DNA of 64,000 nucleotides from Rhodosorus marinus. Taxonomy: Eukaryota; Rhodophyta; Stylonematophyceae; Stylonematales; Stylonemataceae. Positions 26,690-37,847 of this stretch are shown in pieces. A model generated the notes under the pieces. That model searched no databases. It saw only the letters and a list, made by a program, of their open reading frames with translations, and had not been told where the DNA came from. How positions within the stretch are numbered: the stretch's first letter is position 1; the number at the start of each line of letters is the position of its first letter. The translations under genes were made by a program, and so were the position numbers. The stretch is from positions 3,224,001-3,288,000 of the forward strand of contig JAMWBK010000002.1 of NCBI GenBank assembly GCA_029953675.1, read 5' to 3'.

Positions 26690-27918
26690 GTGATGCTCAA
26701 GCAGGTTGCTACTCCCTCTTTCCGAGCAACGAGGAGGAGCATAGGAAGAGTTTTGAGCCTCAGAACAGAAGATGGTACCTTGAACACATCCTGGGCCTTT
26801 CCTCGAAACCTCGCTGACCACCGCGTCTCATGCGTACAGATCCGGAGGGACCTGACGCCTCATTTAGACTTGCGAGCAAGCGGATTAACACCTTAGAGCT
26901 CCTCGCCGGTATGGTCGAGCCAGGTGGAACGGAGCGTTTCCAAAGCGCGATATTTGCCGACCAAGGCCGAAGGAGCTCCCGGCCAAACTCTGGTAAGTTC
27001 ATCCACACGCCTAGTTGGGCAGCCCGTTTGAGTAGCTGCTGAAGCAGCGGCGGTCTTTGTGACATGTTTAGCTGCAGGACTTGTCCCAGCCGCTTCCTTC
27101 TCCGCGCAATTGTACCAAACTGTAAACAGACGCGACGGGTAAGCGGGTGTGGAGTGTTCTCGTCGCTTCAGCACGACCTCTGCTGATAAGACGAAAATTT
27201 TCCCATCGATTGTTACAGTGACGTCCAAGATGTTGGAAATAAGCTGGTGGTATCACGAGTGAGGGGAGATGGAAGATGCTTGTTCAGATCGGTTGCCAGA
27301 GGTCAGCATTATCTACACACCGGTTTACGTGGTGAGGACCCAAAAATCGCAGATGTTTTGTTTGATCAACAGAATCGGATAGGATAACCGGATGCAAGTC
27401 TATCTCTTGCCTTTTCGATCATACAGATTGGAATGAAAACAAGGAAAGAACTGAAGCCGATCGGCTCCGTGGAAAAGTTGTTGAAGAACTCAGAAAGCAC
27501 CGCGAACTCCTCATTTCTTTTTGTGTTGTTGATGGAGAGTTCAATCGCTACTGTCAGATAATGTCTGACCCGAAAACGTACGCACGCGAGCGCGTCAAAC
27601 GGAGTGATGCTCTCCGACCCATGATGGTTGAAGGATTGTCTTTCGTCATGGTCTAGGTTTGGCGGTGAGCCCGAGCTCCTGATGTTGGCTCTCATTGTAC
27701 ACACCCCTATTTCAGTTTATTTGTCGAGCCGATCTGGTTATTCGCAAATTCAGGTAAGCAGGCCGAGATCCTTCATCAATGGAATGGGCTTCTGAACCGG
27801 GCTTGTTTCCGGCACCAAGGTGTACGGACGCCAGTATACAACCGATCCGATCAACATCCTGTACAAGGACGGTATCCACTACGACGCCTTACTTTCAAAA
27901 AAAGGCCGAGGGAGGTGA
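26690..27918 (+). CDS. OTU-family cysteine protease, predicted plastid-targeted
   Basis: Exons 26690-26774, 26840-26992, 27078-27138, 27219-27331, 27427-27577, 27657-27753 and 27820-27918. The OTU catalytic core is clear: RVRGDGRCLFRSVARG (Asp/Cys loop), EADRLRGKVVEELRKHR, the DPKTFGGEPELLMLA helix, a PISVYL strand, and near the end DPINILYKDGIHYDALL with the catalytic His in the family position. This is the long OTU type found in plants and algae (GDGRCLFRS...HYDAL). The N-terminal 28 residues (MLKQVATPSFRATRRSIGR...) lack acids and are rich in Arg, Ser and Thr, as in a plastid or mitochondrial transit peptide. Seven short exons hide the domain from any single open frame. Substrates are unknown; a deubiquitinase-like role in an organelle would be unusual. 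Confidence 0.8.
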
Positions 27919-28975
27919 ACGCCGCCTTGGAGGAAGATGAAATTGAAGCCATGAACCAGAACTACTCCATCACTCGCATAGCACTATGCGCGAGCGCAAG
28001 AGGAGGGACCTATACTCTAGACGCAGCCCTCAGCAATGACTTTCCAGCGCCGTTGGAAAACTCGAAAGAACTGGGAATCAGGCGGCGATGCAAACCTGTT
28101 GTTACGGAGAATCAGTTCCAGTAGTTGTTCACATGCATGAGAGCGTAGAACTTATCGAGTACGGCGAGGAGCACGGGCTATCTCCTACCAATACCAGGCC
28201 CGTCAGATGCTTAACCTGACCAAAAACCAACCCTGAAACATCATCAACCCGTCCTCAAAAAATAACGAAAAGTCAAACACAAGATACATTTCCTTTTTCG
28301 ATACTTTTCTGACGGCCAAAAGACTACCGGGTTTCTCCTATTGATTTGATCTAGTTTTTGTTGCTTTTTAGTAAAGTTTTTCCTGTATCATCAGCCAGTT
28401 TGCAATTGCCTTATGTGTAATAGACGCTGATTGGTGGATGAGTATTGACGGATGACCCCTCAGTGGATTTCAGATGCAAAAATGTTAAGATTCCAGTAAT
28501 CAATCATTTTCTCTCATGATTTCATTGAAGATTAGAGGGTCTTGAGGGGTTGGGGGAGGGGAAAGGGGTGTTGGGGAGATGTGAGCTAGAATGGAATATA
28601 TTGTACTTGAGCATTTTGTTTCTGTACTGGGGTGAAGGGGGAGTGAGGTCACTAGAAGTGAGTTTGTTTTTTTTCTATGAGGGATGATGGAGAGAAAATG
28701 TTTTGGTTCAAGTTGAGAGCGGAGTAAGAGGAAGCGCTGTTCTGAATTTGAAAACATCTGGGGTTTTGAAACGTAGTTTGTGTTTTTAGGTTGTTTGGTG
28801 GTTGGAGGTGAGAGTGTTGTTTTCTTTTCTTTTCTTTTGTCCTTGTTTGCTGGGCCTTCTTTTTGCGGTGCAGACTAACGTATAACTGGCGTGTCTTTTA
28901 TGTGGTAATCTAACGTTGTTTTTTCTTTGTTCAGCTCTCGTGTGGGCAGGTGCTCGCATTGATTCCATAGTTGGA
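27919..28975. other. Intergenic region and leader of the PFKFB gene
   Basis: 28190-28290 is C/A-rich 3' flank. An ATTGG box lies near 28426. From about 28505 to 28975 the plus strand is strongly G/T-rich and nearly without C, typical of the leaders in this window. No gene recognised. Confidence 0.6.
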
Positions 28976-31552
28976 ATGACGGAAAAGGAAACTGATGCTG
29001 TGGGAGATGATGTGAATCCCGTCCAGGAGGATCGCGAAGGTGACAGCTCGGAGCAGCGTCAAATGAATAACCAGAACGCGTCTAGTGAGCAGATCCCAAA
29101 CGCTTCCGGGGTAGTGAGAATTCTCCCGACAAACAACGGGTCACTGAGCCTGGAGAACATGCAGCCAGATATGCGAAATCGCGGGAAGCTCCAGGAGCAG
29201 TTTGCGAGACTCACTACAGAGCGTTGGAATCTCCGCAGAAACGTTTCATTTAACAATATTTCTGCTTTTCCAGCAATGCCAACTGGGGAAATCAAAGCAT
29301 CTAGCTCCAACTTATCCCTCGTCGAGAAATTTCAAGCAGCAGCAATCCCGACGAGCGACAGCCACCAAGGAACGGAACCAGAACCTGTCTTCATGACCAA
29401 GAAGCTCGTCGTTGTAATGGTTGGGCTTCCTGCCAGGGGAAAGGTACCAAAAGCAGAAAGTCGATGCTTTTCCAAGCTCAAATTTCCACTAAGCCTGGTC
29501 TGACAGAACCACGGCTCTACTCTTCTGTTCTTCTCTTCAGTCGTATATTTCTCAGGCGCTCAGCCGTTACTTAAACTGGCTTGGTTATCACGCAAGGGTT
29601 TTCAACGTTGGGTCAATGAGGAGAAAGCTCTTGGGAACAGACCACAAGGCCAAGGTAAGCCAGAACAAGGGATCTTCAGCCTTGAGTGCCCAAAGTTTAA
29701 CGAAATTCAAGGGAAGTGGAATGACGACGTTCTAACTGTCTGGACAAACTATTGGCCCCCCCCCGACCAGTTTTTCGATCCTGCGAACGAGGAAGGCTCC
29801 ATGCTGAGGTGGCAGCTGGCGTTGGAGACGATGAACGACATGACGCACTGGTTGCTGGAAGACCACGGGAATGTTGCAGTTTTTGACGCGACGAACAGCA
29901 CTTACGAAAGACGCCAACGGGTGAGGAGGACACTAGTGCGAAAGATCCGACTAGAACTGATTGTGGAAATTAACTGGAGGGTGGTCAATTCTCCTGTAGG
30001 TGTACGATTCATTACAGGAGCACGGAATCCGAGTGCTATTCCTGGAAAGCATTTGCACAGATAAGAGCCTTGTTGATCGCAACATTACCGCCACGAAGAT
30101 GTTCTCGCCTGACTACGTTGGCCACGACCCGGAAGAAGCTGTAATGGACTTCAAGAACCGCATTGCTAATTACGAGAAGGCCTACGAATCTCTTGGAAGG
30201 CACCCGGACGAAAATGACTACAGCTACTTGCAAGTAGGCATTCCCACGAATTAACTATCCACTTTTTGATTGAAAGGGGAATCCCAGGGTCTATCAAATT
30301 CGGGGAGCCTGTGGATCCTGCTTCCACACCCGCTATTTCTGCTTTCAGTGCCATATACTTGCGGATGCTAATTCTACAATGAGCAATTCTCCTGACTATA
30401 AGAGTGTTCTGTCTCTGAACGTTTCTATATATATAAGACCATCGATGCAGGGAAAAGGCTGGTCCTCAACGAGATTACGGGCTTCATACAAGGAAAGATA
30501 GTTTCGTACCTAATGAACACGCACATAATGCCGAGGACCATCTACTTGTCAAGGCACGGAGAGTCGAAATGGAACGTAACCGGACAGCTTGGCGGAGATC
30601 CTCCGTTGACAGAGCGGGGCAAGTCTTATGCTTTCAAGCTTGCCGAGTTTATCAATGAAGAATTTCTGCTCCAAGGAAAGGAACTGCCTATAGTGTGGAG
30701 CTCTCAACTTCGTCGTACAAGGTATCTGGCTCAAAATGCCTGCTCTTGTTGTGGACTTGGATATCGGTGTGAAAATTGACCTCTGGACGACCCCCACCTG
30801 TGCGCGTGTTTTTGCTCTGCATTGTTATTCTCTAACTCAGGCAAACGGTGGAGATGATCCCAACAGTGAACGTGTGCTGGAGGGCGCTTAACGAAATTGA
30901 CGCTGGGAAATGCGAAGGGATGACTTATGATGAAATCAAGAAAGAAATGCCGGAGGTCGCGGCTGCACGAAAGAAGGACAAGTTGAGGTACAGGTACCCT
31001 CAGGGCGAAAGCTACGTCGACGTCATTCAAAGAATTGAGCCCGTAATCCTCGAGCTGGAAAGGCAGAGGGAGCCAGTGCTCATTGTTGCTCACAACGCGA
31101 TTATCAGGTAATGACTTCTGAAGATGGAACTTGTTTCTTGATGAAAGTGCGCGGAAATTCTGAAGGAGCACCGCTTTGTCTCAATATAGGGCCATATATT
31201 CCTACTATATGGGTGTATCCCAAGAGGAGTGCCCCAACCTGGATATTCCCCTTCACCATGTTTTCAAGATTTTCCCAAGGGCGTACAAGTGCGACTGCGA
31301 ACTCATCAACCTCCAGGTGGACAATATTTACAACAACAAGACCCCGGAAGATACGCCGAAAGGAAACTCCCCGCTGCAACCGTCCAGCAGAGACGATTTG
31401 CACACTGTGAGTCATCGTGCCTTTCCCGTACTTGCTGTAGCAAGCATTACTGGGCTTTGCTAACGGTTTAGTCTTTTTCCGCTCTGCAGTACGTGTCTAC
31501 CCACTTTGAAGCCATGCTTGACGCTCATGGAAATGTCCTTGCCGAAGACTAA
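28976..31552 (+). CDS. PFKFB: 6-phosphofructo-2-kinase / fructose-2,6-bisphosphatase (about 598 aa)
   Basis: Makes and removes fructose-2,6-bisphosphate, the cytosolic signal that balances glycolysis and gluconeogenesis. Exons are 28976-29443, 29541-29654, 29771-29920, 30000-30233, 30438-30721, 30841-31107, 31190-31406 and 31490-31552. The first 140 residues are an acidic, Ser/Asn-rich extension with no starch-binding domain that I can see. The kinase half has Walker A GLPARGKS, RYLNW, the FNVG strand, FDATNSTYERR, FLESIC and a kinase-to-phosphatase link in YLMNTHIMPRTIYL. The phosphatase half has the histidine-phosphatase RHGES, QLRRTRQT, NEIDAGKCEGM (acid/base Glu), RYRYPQGESY and AHNAIIR, where many relatives read HQAVMR. 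Both active sites look complete, so it is probably bifunctional. Confidence 0.95.
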
Positions 31553-33051
31553 CTAGTTATGACATATATCATATTCTAATGCTCTTGAATGTTCGTATGC
31601 AATCCTCATGCTCTACTCTCTCCATGGAACATAACTGAATATACGCTTCCAAGAGTGCAAACCGCTGCCCAGCCCAGAACCATCCAGATAGCGTCGCGTT
31701 GTTCCACCCAATGTCACATCAATACTAAATTCTTCCAGTCCCAAGAGCCCGGCTAACAAAACCCTAAAGAAAAAGATCACAACAACCTGTACAAACTACG
31801 AAACGTGAAACCCCATGGACACAAACATACTAACGTTAACGAAACCCAACGGCGCCGCTGCCTAAAACAGTAACAACCGTTGTTCAATCACTAAGTGGGG
31901 GACAACATAACGCTTAACGAAAGAAACAACAAACTACACACATCTTATTTGGCAGGAGAGTCACCAAAATACCAAACAAAAAGACGCTTAAATATATTCT
32001 TCCATCCAATTCAATGGAGTGGAAACGTTCCCAATGCAATTCCCCCTTTTCACCTTGCAGTTACTACCACCCTAACCACAGCAATCTCGTTCGCTCTTCC
32101 CGCAAACTCTCAAAAAATTCACGCCGATTTGTCAAAATTTACCAAATTTAAAGTCTACTTTATTCCAATTAAAACACCCCAATTCAATCTTTCTAACTCA
32201 CCGAAACAAACTATTGGATAATCCCCGGCCCTTCGTTATCAATTATCCAATCCAAAATTGACAAGTCGTACTTAAAACCATCGAGATCTGGGGAGATTGT
32301 CCCAAAAGATCCTGATCACAATTCCTTGTAACCAATGATCGTTAGCTTAAAATCTTATCATCCACATGGATTGGATAAAAATTCTTTTTGGTTGAATTAT
32401 TTCCAGGGTCGATTGTTTTTTATTGTTAATATAAATGTTTTGCTCCCCGCAGGTGGACGAGGGGTCCAATTGGGGAAAGACAATGAAACTCGACTAGCCG
32501 CTCTCCCTTTACCGATTGATGAGATGAGCCCGCAGCCGCAATGTGGTTTTTTAATGTGTTTTTTGTATTTTTTTGCTTAATGGTTTTTTTTTTGTGTGTG
32601 ACTGATGAAGAAGACGGTCGCGTCGTGTGTATGTCATTTGGGCCTCCTCTGCTATGTAGGATGATCGATGACTGAATGATGTGGGTGCTGGTGTGTGACG
32701 TACTGTACTGGATGAGATTAGACATCATATAGCTGTGTAGGAAGGGTATATGGTTGGAGAGGGAGGAGGTGCGCTCCTGCATTAAGTAGTTTCTGTCGTA
32801 GTTGGGGGTTGCGAGTACTGACCAGAACGTTGAATTGCAGGTTTTGGAGGAATTAAGTGTTTTGCATTTTTGGTTTGGTTTTGTGGTGTGTTTTCTTTTT
32901 TTTGTGTGTTTTTGTTTTATCGCAGTGGAAGTGTGAGAGCTGCTGAACAGCAGCGTTCATGGGAGTCGGGTTGCTTTTTCGGGCTCGAGGCTAGGCGGTG
33001 TATGGTAGTTTTCCGTGAGGGAAAGGTTTGTGGTTTGGGGAGACTGGGACG
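31553..33051. other. Intergenic region between PFKFB and the first GLTP gene
   Basis: 31640-32220 is poor in G on the plus strand and 32580-33051 poor in C, so the two halves have opposite skew. An ATTGG box lies near 32380. The ORF at 31895-32221 is low-complexity and unconvincing. No RNA gene or repeat seen. Confidence 0.55.
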
Positions 33052-34192
33052 ATGAGCGGCTTAGCGCATGTGATGAGCGATCTCGGTGAGATGCTGCGGA
33101 GCTTTGGGTTATCTGGAGTCTATGAGGAGAGGGATCATACCGATGAATCTCGCGATTGTGTCACGGAACCCGCCTCTGAAGAGAAGAGCTACAATCGAGT
33201 ACAGTCGGCGCCGTTGCTCAAGTGTATGGTAGAAAGTCTCAGCAACGAATCAAAAAATGTCAGCGAAAGCGAAGTTCGCACTGATGTTGACTCGGCCCAC
33301 CCACACGGATTAGTCGAACTAATTGACGGAAACGATAGCGAAGAATTCCCAGAGTCTTTCGTCACGTCAGATGAGAGCGGCGACGAGGACACCCCCTCGA
33401 GACCTGCTGTTTCTGAATTGGTAGGGTCCTTTGAAGAAACCGCAGAAGATGATCGAGTTTGGGCCTTGATTGATGCGATAAAGTTGGCGGGAGAGGTGAC
33501 TGCTGTAGAGGATGGAATTGAGCATGATATGTTCGCCACTGCGACTGATGATGGCTTCAATAAGATCATGGATGCTCTTCTGACTGGAATGATGCCAGCC
33601 CATGGTATTGTCCGAAGGGATACCCGGGCTAACTTGCAAAAGATCGCTGAGGGCTGTAGAAAGATTGGAATATCGAACCTGCGTGAAATGGTGGAGGCTG
33701 AGATAGCGCAATCCGTGGAGTGGAGCAACTCTGGAAGAGAAGCTGTGCTTTGGTTGAAACGCACACTTCAGTTTCTATGCTTTGCGCTGCGGGATTTTGT
33801 GAAATCCGTATGTCCGGCACGCTACTATTGCTTCGATAGCCACGTCTACTTCGTATTTGGTTTCTAAATCACCCTCACTACCCTTGGTATCGCATTTGCA
33901 GGAGAAGGAGAGCTCGGAGCGGCAACTGAAGCATATCATCAAGGATGCCTACAATCGAACTCTGTCGGGAGTACACGGATTTAAAGCGCATGCTTTTCGC
34001 CTGTTCCTGAAAGGTGTACCTCCGGCTTCGGTGTTCATGTCCAGACTAGGAGATAATCCAGCAGTGGTAGTGAAGGCGCTAGAGCTGTGGGAAAAGACAT
34101 ACGCACCTGTAGTCCAGCAGATGGCATCTATATCCAGGGATTTCGGCCTAGAAGAATGTAAGCGAATGAGAGACTTTGACCTACTCAAGTAG
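33052..34192 (+). CDS. GLTP-domain lipid-transfer protein, copy A (about 348 aa)
   Basis: Exons 33052-33807 and 33902-34192. Residues 1-130 are acidic, Ser-rich and probably disordered. The glycolipid-transfer-protein fold occupies the rest: the headgroup triad pattern D-x3-N-x2-K is present in RRDTRANLQKIAEG, then LREMVEAEI, the SGREAVLWLKRTLQFL helix with the Trp of the binding site, and after the intron AYNRTLSGVHGF with the conserved His. Family members carry a sphingolipid or ceramide-1-phosphate between membranes. The Trp that often follows the His is replaced by Gly-Phe. A paralogue with the same intron position in the domain lies 3.7 kb downstream. Ligand cannot be read from sequence. 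Confidence 0.85.
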
Positions 34193-34674
34193 AACCCCTA
34201 TTTAGGAAACTCTGACAAAGCTGACCGAAGATCATCGCGAGCGCCCCACGAGCGAAAATCCGACACTGCCTTCGGCTCGAAGCAATGGGCGTGCACAACA
34301 AGCTAGGGAAAATGTAAAATCCACATAAATTTATTCAGTAACTTATGTCGTCCCTCCAGTACCCAAGCTGCCACTTGCGCTGAGTGTTTGCAGATGGACT
34401 GTCCCCATTCCAAAATTATGCGGCAATACAAATCGATGAGCTCGAATGCTGTGTGTGGTCCGTCGTAAGGGTACAGAGTGGACTGTTACTGAAAGGTCTG
34501 AGTTCTGAAGAACTGTTGTCTGCGCTTCTTCTAATGAATACTTTGGAACCCGTCCGCTTATCGTCGCAAATCCTCTCCAATCCTGCTCCGAGAAGCTCTA
34601 CATCAACCCGGGGGTGGGAGGGGGCGGGGTTGGAAAGGCTTCCCCTGAATTAAGAGCAAAGGATTTCCATAGAT
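34193..34674. other. Intergenic stretch after GLTP copy A
   Basis: Contains an open frame at 34384-34653 (LSPFQNYAAIQIDELE...) with no recognised motif. It might be an upstream exon of the next candidate gene, but I found no splice donor that joins them in frame. Confidence 0.4.
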
Positions 34675-35292
34675 ATGTGCGGTGATCGAAAAATCTTTGC
34701 CGGGTTGGTGCAAGTCCTCGGAGGAGCTTTCTACATTTTTCCTCCCGACGTTCCCAAAGGAGATTTTGCTGGTACTTAAGTTCCTTTATCATAACTTGTT
34801 GACCTGCTCAGGTGACGTAGCTAAGATCCAACCGGGAAGGACAGCTGTCATAACGTGTTCCGCAAGAATAGAAGAGCTAATCCAGATCCTCCCTTCCATG
34901 CCATCACCCGTTCACGAAATTCTGGTTCTTAAAGATCACGGAGTGCAGAAACGCATCTTCATGCAAGGACCGCATCCATTTCAGAATAATCCACGGCTGA
35001 GCTCGGCCGCTACGAAATCCGGTTCCAGCAATCACCGGAGTGCGCACAAGGTCAGGAATAACCTTGCCGGCACTTCATCCACTACTCCGTGGTGGGGTTC
35101 GTGATGTCCAAACGAAGTGTCGCCCGGGGTGTTTCCCTCGACTAAAATCACAACAATACACGAATAGCACTAGGTGGTATCGCAGCGAACGACAGTAACG
35201 CAGCTGAACTTCCGTCATATCTACCACAATCTGCTGAAAAGGAATCTGAATCGTACGTGTGGGCTTGCGCAAGGTGGCAGAAAAAAGTTTAA
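34675..35292 (+). CDS. Possible short three-exon gene, weakly Mediator-21-like (about 143 aa)
   Basis: Tentative model: 34675-34771, 34812-35039 and 35186-35292, all GT-AG and in frame, giving 143 residues. The first exon reads LVQVLGGAFYIFPPDVP and the second has ARIEELIQILPSMP followed by HEILVLKD. This order (helix, a Pro-rich PPD turn, then a helix ending IxxLIxxLP) recalls Mediator subunit 21, which also has this length, but the expected C-terminal coiled coil is missing; the tail is instead acidic and Ser-rich, ending in a Trp-containing segment. The first intron is only 40 nt. The model could be wrong, or the region could be a decayed gene. It lies between the two GLTP copies. Confidence 0.3.
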
Positions 35293-37847
35293 CGCAGCTG
35301 TAGACGTTGTTCCACCTCCCCAGGTAGTGATTGAGTGCATTACGTTCTACGGGTGGCGCACCGGCCTCTGCAGCAAACCCTCAGCAGTTGCTTTTTGATC
35401 TCAATTATGGGTCTCACAATCTTCGTTGTGCGGGACTTACGAGCTTTTTTACGTCAGACTAACGTCAACGGCGAACGGATACGCACAAAAACTCAAAAAA
35501 AGGATGTTCTAGTTTTATGATCTATGGTTAGAATTCTGGCTTATTTGCAAATGCTTTTCGGGACTCGAAGCGACGGCAGCGACGTGTGTGTGTCACATCA
35601 TGCTCCTGCGGTTGGATCCCTAGAACTTAACGGACTATTCCACGGCCTTCCGCTCTTCACACAATCTTAAGAGGCCTCGAAACTGACCACTGAGCGGACG
35701 TGGCCAAGGTACTTGAGGCCATCCTATCCAACCAAAAAATGAAACCTGTAATCAATACTTCATTGGTTAATAGACCTATCAATTACCAATGTTTGTGGGC
35801 TGCTAAGAAACAAACTTGTATTTATTGGTTAATTTCAGAAAACCGTTAACGCCTCTGCACCAGTCAATAGAGTTCATCGTTCGTTTTGATTCTACCGCCA
35901 AGAGTCTCATGATTTCCTGTAGTATTTCCTAGGAGTGGCAGAGATACATTTTGGCGCGAACCTAGCCATTGAGCATCACCCATGCAAACAAATGCTTAAA
36001 AATATTAAATTGATGTGGTTATGTTTAATGAATTATGTATCTTTTTACGCGCCTATTCCTTCCGTTCGAAAGTGAACAAGCTCCTAGTTCTTTACCACGG
36101 GGTGAGCAATAATAGACATTCCCACGGACAATAAGTTTCAAAAATTTTAAGGAGGGTAGAGCTGAGCTCATTTAAATTCTGGTTTTACCCAGTATGGCAC
36201 CTACGACTTCTACTTAAAAACCTCCAAATCACCTAATTCCATTAGAATTTGTTCTAGAATATGAGTTCGTGAGGTCTGTGGTTTCCCCCTTTCCCTTCCA
36301 AATTCTTAAAGCCAAGGGATTTAGTGCTGTGGAACCGTAGTAGGGCGGGACACACGAGGATCGTGAGAATCCAATCTGTTTCACCCCCTACACTTCCCAA
36401 GGTGAAATCTGTTCTAGATTTCTTTTTCCATCCAATTCGATAGCGAGCGAGTTTGAGTTGGAAAGAGTACCGATGCCTGAATATGAATGGACACGCTGAT
36501 ATTTTTACATTAATCTTTTAATCATAACTTATTCGGCCATCTCCAATTTTCTACTAACATAAATTTGTTATCAGCCAATGAAATACGAAACTTTGACGGT
36601 GTCGATCAGACCGACGAATTACAGTGCACGTTTTTCAAAGCTTTGAAAATGCTTTTAAATTACTTGCCGTTATTGATTTCAAAAGTCATCAGTAGTTTTT
36701 CGGATACTTCCACTCTCGCTACCTGCTACCCCCCCCTTCATGTTCGACACTGTCATCGCTTCCTTTAAAATTCGAAATTGATTGCACCCCTTGAATTTGC
36801 ATCGATATTGGAGAAACACAAATATTGACAAAAATATCTGGCTGACGCGATCAAAGAGGGCTCCCCCCCTAAACCGACATGGAAAAATGCTTCCACCACA
36901 TGGCCAAAGGTGTTGACAGCCCTGAAGTAGCCTTCTCCAGCCACCTAGCTGACATCTTTACCCCTCGGCAGACAAACAAAATTTCCCTCGTAAAACGGGA
37001 AAATTTCGTATCCCCTAAAAGTAATATCTTGGAGGCATTTCTTTTTTGGGACAAGAATTACTTTGAAATACGTTCTGAATCGAGAGAATTTACCTCATTC
37101 ATAGCGCGGTATCCCGGCTACTTAGCCACCGGCTTACTTAATAATTACTTCTAATTTATCTGATATTAACCTTTTTGCGTATCCTTTACCCTCCCAGCGC
37201 GATCCTCATTACTCGGTTCGTCAACATTACATAATTATACTCTATTCCCATCATATTTCTCTTTTCTAGAAAGTCATCCACCAATCACTAACCGATTTGT
37301 CAATGAAATATTTAAAGTTTTGAAATTATTTGAATGAATACCTTTTTAGCTTTTTTTTTTACTTATCTCCCTGCTTTTTTCAAGGTTCAAAAAAAAAGCG
37401 TGTCATTTTTCAACACTCACACCACGAAGAAAAACAACGAAAATTTACTGGGAATTGTGTCGGATGGAGGCGGTCGGATTAGGTTTGAACTGCGTTGATC
37501 AGGGGGGGAGGGCGGATCCTGTTACTATGAGCTTGAAGATGGGGAATGGAGGGGGGGGGTGGAGCGTCTTTTCTGTACTTGTGTTTGTGTATTTGTTGTG
37601 TGTGTAGGGTTGGAGTTGTGATTAAGCATATATATATATATACATATATATATTCTAGGGTGGTGGAAGAGGATAAATAAGGGGATGTGTGGATCTGTGT
37701 AGGAGAGGTGAGGTTGGGGAGAGTGATCGAGATAAGCTTAGGAAGTTAAAAGAGTGGAATGATGATGAGCTTATAATATAGGTTAGGTTTTTGTTTTGTT
37801 TTGTGGTTGTGTTTGTGTTTGTGTTTGTTTTTTTTTGTATTGGAAAG
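35293..37847. other. 2.5-kb AT-rich intergenic region
   Basis: No gene seen. ATTGG/CCAAT boxes recur near 35754, 35790, 35826, 36574 and 37280. A (TA)n tract lies at 37627-37650 and G tracts near 37503 and 37550. From about 37440 the plus strand is G/T-rich and poor in C up to the start of GLTP copy B. Confidence 0.6.

Noticed and set aside
27915-28124. Open frame overlapping the OTU stop codon
   Set aside because: Different frame, no motif; most likely 3' untranslated sequence.
37627-37650. TA-repeat tract considered as an origin or element end
   Set aside because: Simple microsatellite without flanking inverted repeats or target-site duplication.
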